Part shown: positions 6,391 through 14,500 of the stretch, piece by piece
How the letters are laid out: every line of letters begins with the position of its first letter
Numbering within the stretch: the stretch's first letter is position 1
DNA from: Ramicandelaber brevisporus
Lineage: Eukaryota > Kickxellomycota > Ramicandelaberales > Ramicandelaberaceae
Direction of reading: 5' to 3'
DNA length: 15,260 nt
Assembly (NCBI GenBank): GCA_025201865.1
Contig: MU602977.1
Location: 12,981-28,240, forward strand
Translations under genes and position numbers: made by a program
Notes under the pieces: model-generated
Database searches by the model: none
Told to the model about the DNA's origin: nothing
The model's input: the letters and a program-made list of their open reading frames with translations, nothing else

Positions 6391-9300
6391 ATGACTACAG
6401 CAGCTGCGTCGGCTTCTTCGACTGGTCGTGGTAGAGGTCGCGGTCGTGGCCGTGGTCGCGGCGCTAGTGCCGCTTCAAGATCGTCATCTCGTCGCAACAA
6501 CAACAACAACAACAGCAACAACAAGTACTCTGATTCTGAAGACGACTTGCTTACCTCGGAGGCTGACAGTGAGATGGACATTGATAATGATGACAATGAT
6601 GATACCATGGACTTTGATGCACCGGCTTTACGGCAAAGCTCTCGCAATCATTTGCCACCACCTTCTGCTGCGGCTGGCAAGGCTCTGCGTCCAAGTCGCT
6701 CATCTGCTCGTATTTCTGATAACAGCACAGCCAAGGTGGTGTCTCGTACAGCCAGCCCTGGGTTCTCACTGGTTGACATATCCTCAAAGGAATCATCGCC
6801 TGCTCCTCCAGGTGCCAGTGCCAGTGCCAGTGCCAGTGGTCGTCGTGGTGCTGCTGGTGCTGGTAGTGGTCGCAAAGCTGGCAAGTCTTCATTATCTCGC
6901 TCGTATCGTGGTGCCTCTCCAGCTGTCTCCGATTCTGAAATGGACTCAGAGGCTGAGAATGGCGTCAGCGGCTTTGGTACATATCCACCAACTGAGGATG
7001 AAGACGCATCTGAATCCAACTCGGATGATGACGATGAAGAATCACCATCTCGTGCAACAGCCAGTGGCACTGCAACACCTGGCGATAGTCGCCGTGTTAT
7101 TCAGGATATGCCCGATAAACGGTATGCATTCTTGCTCAAGCAGACTGATGTATTCTCTCACTTCTTGAAGGACCGTGTCAATGCTGATGCGATGAAGGCT
7201 GCCATGGATGTCGCCAACAAGAAACAGTTCTGGGTTCAACGCAACCAGACTGGCGCTGGTGCCAAGAAGCGCGGAGGTGCTGCTGGTCGTGGCCGTGGCA
7301 CAGGTCGCCGTGGCACAGCTGCTGGCAAGGATGAAGATGAGTTTGTACTGTCAGATGTTGACGGCGAGGAGAACTCCGGTGCACAGATGATTTTCCGTGA
7401 ATCTCCAGGGTATGTGACTGGTGGAACACTCCGTGACTATCAGCTGGATGGTCTGAACTGGATGATATCGCTGTATTCGCAAGGCATCAATGGATGTGTT
7501 TCAGATGAAATGGGATTGGGCAAGACTTGTCAAGTGATCAGTTTCTTGGGATATTTGAAGCACTATCGCAGCATTGGTGGTCCGCATTTGGTTGTAGTGC
7601 CCAAGACGACTCTGCACAATTGGATGACTGAGATCCGGCGCTGGGTGCCCACTCTTGAACCGCTGCTTTTGCACGGAGACAAGGAGACTCGTGAGGGCAT
7701 CATTCGTGAGCGCTTTGACTTTGATCCGGCTACGGATGTTGGTCGTGGATTCCGGCCGCGCTCCTTTGACATTTGTGTGACATCGTACGAAATGTGCTTG
7801 ATTCTGAAGAACACTCTCAAGAAGGTTGACTGGCAGTATATTGTGATAGATGAAGCGCATCGAATCAAGAATGAGAATTCAAGTCTGTCTCAAATGGTCC
7901 GCATGTTCCCAACGCGTCGTCGCCTGCTCATGACTGGTACTCCACTGCAGAACAACATGCATGAATTGTGGGCTCTGCTCAATTTCTTGCTGCCTGATGT
8001 GTTTGGATCGAGCGAAGAATTTAGCGCGTGGATTAGTGGAGATATGAACAATGGCGATGCCGATGTCGAAGATGAAGCTGCTGCGGAAGCCGCTATTGCT
8101 AAAGCCACTCAGGAATCATCTCAGCAACAGCAACAGCAAGAGCAGCAACAGGGTGATGGCGCGCCAAGTGCCTCTGATACCAAGATTATCTCGCAGCTGC
8201 AGAGTGCAATTCGTCCATTCTTGCTTCGTCGTGTCAAGGCGGATGTGGAGCATTCATTGCTGCCCAAGCTGGAACACCCACTGTATGTGCCTCTTTCATC
8301 GATGCAGCGTCTCTGGTATCGCAAGTTGATTGAAAAAGATATCGACACTATTATTGGCAACTCTGCAACTGGCGACAAGGCTCCAGGCAAGACTCGTCTC
8401 CTCAACCTGTGCATGCAGCTTCGCAAGTGTGCTAATCATCCGTATCTGTTTGAAGGTGCTGAGCCTGGCCCACCGTTCACCACCGATGAGCACATTGTGA
8501 CCAATTCTGGCAAGATGGTGTATCTCGACAAGCTGCTCCGCCACTACAAGGCCAAGGGTTCTCGTGTTCTCATCTTCTCTCAAATGAGTCGCATGTTGGA
8601 CGTTATTGAAGACTACTGCTTGTTCCGTGAATTCAAGTATTGCCGTATTGACGGTAGCACTGATCACGAAGACCGCGTCAATGCGATTGATGATTACAAT
8701 GCGCCAGATTCCGACAAGTTTGCATTCCTGCTCACAACGCGCGCTGGTGGATTGGGTATCAATCTGGTCACTGCTGATATTGTCATTCTATTCGACAGTG
8801 ACTGGAATCCACAGGTTGACTTGCAGGCTATTGATCGTGCTCATCGCATTGGCCAGAAGAAGCAGGTGCACGTCTATCGTTTGATTACTGAGAACACCAT
8901 TGATGAGAAGGTGCTGGAGACTGCTGCTCGTAAGCTGCGTCTTGATCAGCTGGTCATTCAGCAAGGTCGCATGAATTCGTCTGCTCAAGCCAAGCTTCAG
9001 AAGCAGAAGGCGCTGCAAAACAAGACTGAGCTGCTCAACATGATTCAACATGGTGCTGACAGGATTTTGAACTCTGCCGAAGATGACGATGCCAAATTGG
9101 CTGCTGCTGCTGCGGCAACTGCCAAAGCGGACAAGTCTGGTGGTGTTGGTGGTGAAACTGGCGATGGTGGTGTTGTTGAAGATGATGACTTCTTGACCAT
9201 GATCCGTGCTGGCGAAGAGAAGGCTGGTGAGCTCCTCAAGAAGTTTGAGAGCCTTGGTCTTGGTGCACTCGAGAGCTTTACAAGCGATGGCAGACTGAGT

Positions 9301-10995
9301 GACTGGAAGGAGGCCAATGCCACGCCGGGTGCCGATGGTGTGGATCCTGCCATTATGAACAGCGAGGTTGGCAGTGAGTTTGGCGGCAGTGAAATGGGTC
9401 TTGATTCAAACGATCCAGATGCCTCAGCCGACCGTCGTGCTCTCCAAGAGCTGCGCTGGCAGCAGCGTGAACTCGAGCCAACCAAGCGCCAGCGCAAGAC
9501 CACCTATTCCATCGATGAGTACTACCGTGAGGTGCTCCGTGCTGGCCAGCCCAAGTCAGCTAGCGCAAACAAGCCACACAAGCCGCCAAAGCCCAAGGGT
9601 CTGGCCCCAACTCCCGACCATCAATTCTTCCCGCTGCGTCTCAAGGAACTGCAGGATGCTGCTCGCCGCTACTATCAAAAGCAGATTGGCTACAAGGTTC
9701 CAATGCCGAATCCGGACGAGTTCAGCGAGCCTGAGATTGAGCCTGACGATGACAATGACTCTGACTACAGGGAGTCTGGCAGCAAGTCAGCTGGCAAGGC
9801 TGGGGCTGATGCTGATAGTGCTTCGGACGCTGGTTCTGTTATGGGCGATGCAACTGCACCTGCTGCCACAGCCTCGGCGTCCGCAGCTGGCACTGCTGGT
9901 GCCAAAGGTAAAGGCGGTAAAGGCAAGAAGAAGAGTGCTTCGGCTGCTGCTCCCAAGAAGACGTATCAGGATTTGGTCGATGAAGCCAATCGCGAACAAG
10001 AATTGATTGATTCATCCGAGCCACTCACTGCCGAGCAAGAGGCTGAGATGACTGAGCTGCTCAAGCAAGGCTTCAGTACCTGGTCTCGTCGTGAGTACTG
10101 GGCATTCTTGCGCGCCGTTGAGCGCCATGGTCGCCACAATCTCGATGCTATTGTTCAGGACATTGAGGGCAAGACTCCCGAAGAAGTGCGTGCCTACTCT
10201 GTCGTGTTCTGGGCTCGCTACAAGGATTTGGCTGACTGGGAGCGCATGATCGAGAACATTGAGCGTGCTGAACAGCGTCTGAAGCGCCAGGATGAGGTCC
10301 AAGAACTGATTACCACTCGCATCCGTGCTTGCCGTGATCCACTTCGCCAGTTGACCATTCCATACACAAAGAAGCAAGGCGGTGCTGCATCGAAGACTGG
10401 CGACAATTCAAGCGATGCCGCATTCACGGAGATTGAGGATCGATTCATTCTGGTCACAGTGCAGCGACTCGGCTATGGCAGCAGCGATGCATACGAGCGA
10501 CTGCGTGCCGAGATTCGCAGAAGCCCAATGATGCAGTTCAATTTTTATCTCAAGACTCGGTCTGCTCAAGAACTTGGCCGTCGATGCCAAAACTTGGTGC
10601 AGATGTTTATGCGCGAGTCTCAGCATCGCCAGAACCAAACCAAGACGGCCACTGCGACGACCGCGTCAACAGCGACAGCAGCAGCAGCAACAGGTGCTGG
10701 TGCTGGTGCTACAACTGCGACTGCTCCGGCGCATCCATCAAAGAAGCGCAAGAACCCGCCAGCTGCCACTGCCACTGCTGCCACGAATGCTATTCCTGCT
10801 GACCAAACAGCTGCCGCTGCTCTCAAGGCATCAAAGATGGCTGCTGCTGCTGCTGCTGGCGCTGCTATTGAGGCCAAATCACCCACGAGTCATCTTCATC
10901 AGAGCACTCTGCCGTTTGTGGCAAAGGATGCAACACCGAAGATGGACCACGATGCAGTGCAGCCACCGCCTGCCAAAATGCCACGCACTGATTAG
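6391..10995 (+). CDS. ISWI: ISWI-family chromatin-remodelling ATPase (ISW1/ISW2/SMARCA5-like)
   Basis: Starts at ATG 6391 (the open frame extends upstream only to a TTG at 6370) and ends TAG at 10993-10995 with an in-frame TAA next; 1534 residues. Residues 12-24 are a Gly-Arg repeat, then an acidic/Ser/Ala-rich region to about 230. An ISWI N-terminal segment (KRYAFLLKQTDVF, 243-255) precedes a basic RG patch (300-308). The Snf2 ATPase core starts near 346 (TLRDYQLDGLNWM), with Walker A DEMGLGKT (K378), DEAH 487-490, GTPLQNN 516-522, FLLRR near 610-614 and QAIDRAHRIGQ 812-822. HAND lies about 1035-1110, SANT about 1229-1280 and SLIDE about 1300-1410 (ends QELGRRCQNLVQ). These domains are diagnostic of ISWI, which slides and spaces nucleosomes using ATP in the nucleus. 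Usual length is about 1000-1130; the excess lies in the N-terminus, a Gln-rich insert between the ATPase lobes (551-595), an acidic/Ala-rich HAND-SANT linker and an Ala-rich tail with NLS-like KKRK (1451-1454). No intron is needed. Whether it is ISW1 or ISW2 cannot be told. Confidence 0.97.
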   Translation: MTTAAASASSTGRGRGRGRGRGRGASAASRSSSRRNNNNNNSNNKYSDSEDDLLTSEADSEMDIDNDDNDDTMDFDAPALRQSSRNHLPPPSAAAGKALRPSRSSARISDNSTAKVVSRTASPGFSLVDISSKESSPAPPGASASASASGRRGAAGAGSGRKAGKSSLSRSYRGASPAVSDSEMDSEAENGVSGFGTYPPTEDEDASESNSDDDDEESPSRATASGTATPGDSRRVIQDMPDKRYAFLLKQTDVFSHFLKDRVNADAMKAAMDVANKKQFWVQRNQTGAGAKKRGGAAGRGRGTGRRGTAAGKDEDEFVLSDVDGEENSGAQMIFRESPGYVTGGTLRDYQLDGLNWMISLYSQGINGCVSDEMGLGKTCQVISFLGYLKHYRSIGGPHLVVVPKTTLHNWMTEIRRWVPTLEPLLLHGDKETREGIIRERFDFDPATDVGRGFRPRSFDICVTSYEMCLILKNTLKKVDWQYIVIDEAHRIKNENSSLSQMVRMFPTRRRLLMTGTPLQNNMHELWALLNFLLPDVFGSSEEFSAWISGDMNNGDADVEDEAAAEAAIAKATQESSQQQQQQEQQQGDGAPSASDTKIISQLQSAIRPFLLRRVKADVEHSLLPKLEHPLYVPLSSMQRLWYRKLIEKDIDTIIGNSATGDKAPGKTRLLNLCMQLRKCANHPYLFEGAEPGPPFTTDEHIVTNSGKMVYLDKLLRHYKAKGSRVLIFSQMSRMLDVIEDYCLFREFKYCRIDGSTDHEDRVNAIDDYNAPDSDKFAFLLTTRAGGLGINLVTADIVILFDSDWNPQVDLQAIDRAHRIGQKKQVHVYRLITENTIDEKVLETAARKLRLDQLVIQQGRMNSSAQAKLQKQKALQNKTELLNMIQHGADRILNSAEDDDAKLAAAAAATAKADKSGGVGGETGDGGVVEDDDFLTMIRAGEEKAGELLKKFESLGLGALESFTSDGRLSDWKEANATPGADGVDPAIMNSEVGSEFGGSEMGLDSNDPDASADRRALQELRWQQRELEPTKRQRKTTYSIDEYYREVLRAGQPKSASANKPHKPPKPKGLAPTPDHQFFPLRLKELQDAARRYYQKQIGYKVPMPNPDEFSEPEIEPDDDNDSDYRESGSKSAGKAGADADSASDAGSVMGDATAPAATASASAAGTAGAKGKGGKGKKKSASAAAPKKTYQDLVDEANREQELIDSSEPLTAEQEAEMTELLKQGFSTWSRREYWAFLRAVERHGRHNLDAIVQDIEGKTPEEVRAYSVVFWARYKDLADWERMIENIERAEQRLKRQDEVQELITTRIRACRDPLRQLTIPYTKKQGGAASKTGDNSSDAAFTEIEDRFILVTVQRLGYGSSDAYERLRAEIRRSPMMQFNFYLKTRSAQELGRRCQNLVQMFMRESQHRQNQTKTATATTASTATAAAATGAGAGATTATAPAHPSKKRKNPPAATATAATNAIPADQTAAAALKASKMAAAAAAGAAIEAKSPTSHLHQSTLPFVAKDATPKMDHDAVQPPPAKMPRTD

Positions 10996-11505
10996 TAACC
11001 TTTTTTGTTTCAATTTTCTTTAATAATCTTTTTTTGTTTACTTATGCCTAGAGGATTCCAATTGAGTAGGATCATACTTTGTGTAGCTGTTATTATTATT
11101 GTTGTTATTGTTTTTTTAATAATGGTTTATGCATGCGTACATGAATGCCGATCCACTGTGGATGCGCTCGTGATCACCAGCGTAGTGTCAAAAAAGGAGA
11201 ATGTTTCTGACACAAAGAGGGAGACTGTTGCAACCGAATGATGGCCGTTAGTTGGTTCAACCACGGCTACCTGCCGACTGTCTTCTCTGTCTCTGTCTCT
11301 CTTCTCTTCTCTCTGTTCACTCTTTGCCTTGGTGCGACTTCCACAATCAAAAAATAAAACACAACTTCCAAGTTTGCAGGTTCGGAGGGGAACTTTCCTT
11401 CAAGAAGTTCGAACGTTGTCGTTGTTGTTTTCTCTTTCTCTTTCTTCGCTTCCTTCCCTTCTGTCAGCCTTTTTTGCTTCAAATAAACAGTTGTGAGAGA
11501 AAGCG

Positions 11506-11530
11506 CAGAGCAGAGCAGAGTAGAGCAGAG
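11506..11530 (+). repeat. CAGAG pentamer microsatellite
   Basis: Five consecutive 5-base units (CAGAG, CAGAG, CAGAG, TAGAG, CAGAG) lie about 40-65 bases before the MED25 start codon, directly before a pyrimidine tract. Confidence 0.85.
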
Positions 11531-11533
11531 CAG

Positions 11534-11565
11534 CCCTCCCCTTCCCTTCCCTTCTCTTCCCTTCC
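11534..11565 (+). promoter_or_regulatory. Pyrimidine tract (CCCTT-like units) just before the MED25 start
   Basis: Thirty-two bases of only C and T, with repeated CTTCC/CCCTT pentamers, end six bases before the ATG at 11572. The position suggests a 5' UTR or core-promoter pyrimidine tract. It could also be a 3' splice-site polypyrimidine tract, but no AG lies between it and the ATG. Confidence 0.5.
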
Positions 11566-11571
11566 AAAGTT

Positions 11572-14500
11572 ATGGACAGTGCGATAACTACTTCAGCAGC
11601 TGGGTCGATCCCTGCTACAGCTGTCAACAGTGCGGCTATCCCTTCAACCAACGGCAGCGGCAGTGGTGGCAGTGGTGGCAGTGGTGGCAGCGGTGGTAGC
11701 AGTGTGGCTGTAACACCTGACGCCAGTGGCAGCGGCAATAGTGGAGGAGGATCGAGCTCGCCCTCTGTTCCTGTTTCAACATCTGCCTCCACTGCAACAG
11801 TCTCAGCTTCAACCTCGGCTTCAGCTTCAGCTTCGAGAAGTAGAAAAGCCAGCGCTGTATCGGCAGGCGGCGCCACTCCAGCTGTGTCGTCAATACCAAC
11901 AATAAACTCGTCGGTGCCGCAGACAAATGCAGCCGCTGCAACTGCGAGCAATGTACGGCCTGAGGTGCTGTGCGTGTTTGCGGTTGAGGACCATGCGAGG
12001 CTTGCAGGACGTGGATTCTCCACAATGTACGAGTCGTGTTTAGAGCCCATTGTGCGTCAGCTGCGTTTGCCAATGTCCATTCCAAACAGCTCGCTTGCAT
12101 CCTCTTCATCCACAACTGCAAACGGCAGCAGTGGCGGTTCACCTCAGCAGCAGCCTCAGTCAACTTCAGCCGTCAAGTACACACCAGCAGTCAAGCATGC
12201 GGCTGTTGTGTTTAGTAATTATGCACCAGTCTCACGGACTCCGCTGCATCGAATTCCGTTTACGGGTGATTACCATGCTTACAAAACGCAGCTATTACGT
12301 CATTCATTTGGGAAAAGTGCAGTTGGTCGAAGCATTGTCGTTGAGGCGCTCGTTGCCGCACTAGAATTGATTGATGCCCACTCTCTGTCATCAACTCGCA
12401 GTGGCGCAAAACAGCAACAGCAGCAACAGCAACAACAACAGCAACAACAACAGCAACAACAACAGAGTGGCAATAGCAATCAGTCAATCAAACCGATATG
12501 CCATGTAGTGCTTGTTACAGGTGCTTCGCGTATGGATGCTGGACCTCGGATTAGATCATCCACGGCCATGGCTGCAACTGCACCAGTCACAAATGGCACA
12601 ATGTCAACAGACACAGCCGGAGGAGATTCACAGCTGACTAATGTTGGTGGGCCATGCCGACTCAACAGTGATACCCAGTACGACGGTATGACTCTGGCAG
12701 ATGTTGTACATGTGATGCGCGAGCGCGGGATCATGCTTTCCATTGTGACACCGAACGGCCGTCCAATCATTGACAACCGCACTCGTCCCATTGCCACTCC
12801 TACAAACAGTGCCACTCGTCCTGCAGCCAATCAGCAACAACACTTGCAGTTACAGCAGCAACAGCAACAGCAGCAACATCAACAACATTCGGTGAAAGAT
12901 AATGGAAGACCACTCGTTGTTGATAAACTGGCAGAGATGCTGTTTATGGAGGCAAGATCACAGTCGCAAGTAATGTTTGATGCAACGTCGGCAATGGCTT
13001 GTGGATATAACATCAAACTATCTGGCATTAAGAGTATCCAGCCAGTTGCCATGCCTCGTTTATTAGTGCCCACCACTCAACACCTGTCATCATCCTCTGC
13101 TCAATCTGCTCAACAGCGTGCCACTCAGCAACAGCAACATCAGCAGCAGAGTTCACCAAAGCACAAACTGCCTGGCACTGGCGCAGTAATTCCCATCAAC
13201 TCGCCGCAGTCAATTAATAGTTCACCCTCAGTGGTCAATAATATGAGAGGCGTTGTGACTCCCAAATCTAATCCAGCAACACCTGCAGCCGCAACAATAT
13301 TACAAAATAAACTACTGTATGACAGTCCAACAATGACAGCTAACGATGAGGTTAATAAAAATACTAGCGGTGGTAATGCAGATGTTCCACCAGCTAAACG
13401 ACAGCGTCTCAGTAATGCAAGCGATGGAACTGCAATCAGTGTGCCTGTAAAACAACAACAACAACAACAACAACAATCTACGCAAAATACAGAACCAGCA
13501 ACACCAGTAGCACCAACAACAGCTACAACGTCAGGCAGTAATACATTGAATGCACAGATGGACTCCAATGAGCTGGCAGGAATGGTTCAAAGAATGCAAC
13601 TGTTGGTTCAAGCTACAAATGGTCAGCTACAGCAGCATCATATAGATGAATTGAAACAGTCTATTCCTTTCAATGTCATCAGCCAAGTATTGCCTAAATT
13701 AATTAGTGCTTATCAAAGTAATGCCAATAATAATACTAACAATAACACCAACAATCAACAACAACAACAGCAGCCGCAGCAGCCGCAACAGCCACAACAG
13801 CAACAGCCACAACCAGTGCAGTCACCTGCAAGTGTACCTGATCAACAGCAGCAACAACAGCAACAACAGCAACAACAAGTGACTGGTGTGATCACCCCAG
13901 CATTTATTCAACAATGTGTACATGCAATGCAACAAAAATGTGAAGATATGAACGCAATCTCACAAATTATTAGTGTAATTGCAAACCATGTTGCATTAAA
14001 TGAGACTGTTAAAAATGCTATAGAAGAGCAAATACGCAGTACTCCCTCAGGCGAAAGAGCAGCAACTCTAGAGCTCATCTTGAAGAAAATCGAAGTGGTG
14101 CGTTCAAATAGTAGCAGTAGTAATAGTAGCAGTAGTACTAATAACCAGCAACAACAGCAACAATCAGAATCCACTACTGCTGAAAATGTAGATATCACAA
14201 CACAACAACAGCAACAGCAACAGCCACCGTCAACTCCAGCTGCCTCTACAAACGTAACATCGCCAAAGGGAATAGTGGATAACAATGGATTATGGCATGG
14301 TAGACTTAAGTTTAACCACACACTGCAAAATGGACAATTGGCAGAAACATCATGTCCAATATCAGCACGGATGTTGCAGCATTCTGGAATAACATTTACG
14401 CCTGATAGATTCCAAATGCAGACCTGGCCGCGTGATTTACAAATTGTTAATCTATATACAAAGGATTCGATTTTATTGCAAAAGGCTCAGCAATCAAACC

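Larger units (their letters stand above)
10999..11571. other. Intergenic region between ISWI and MED25
   Basis: A tandem intergenic region of 573 bp. The first part is T-rich and should hold the ISWI 3' UTR; AATAAA hexamers occur at 11353-11358 and 11482-11487 but are far from the stop, so the poly(A) site is uncertain. CT-rich runs (about 11279-11320 and 11534-11565) and a CAGAG pentamer array (11506-11530) lie on the MED25 side and probably belong to its promoter or 5' UTR. Small open frames here (for example 11252-11587) show no coding character. Confidence 0.6.

Noticed and set aside
6648-7070. Minus-strand open frames beneath the ISWI gene (for example 6648-7070 and 9045-9503)
   Set aside because: They are shadows of the ISWI codon bias; the plus-strand frame has unmistakable ISWI domains.
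6428-7168. Plus-strand 246-codon frame overlapping the ISWI N-terminus
   Set aside because: A +1 frame over low-complexity repeats with a His/Leu/Val-biased product; the ISWI frame explains the DNA.
10891-10935. QSTLPFV near the ISWI C-terminus as a PCNA-binding (PIP) box
   Set aside because: The spacing lacks the two aromatic residues of the PIP consensus; left unassigned.
12412-12465. CAG/CAA arrays as a CRISPR or satellite array
   Set aside because: They are in-frame glutamine codons with no spacer structure.
13908-14321. Cys/Leu-rich minus-strand frame antisense to MED25 (also 13140-13568)
   Set aside because: The Cys and Leu runs are the reverse of CAA/CAG tracts; no independent coding evidence.
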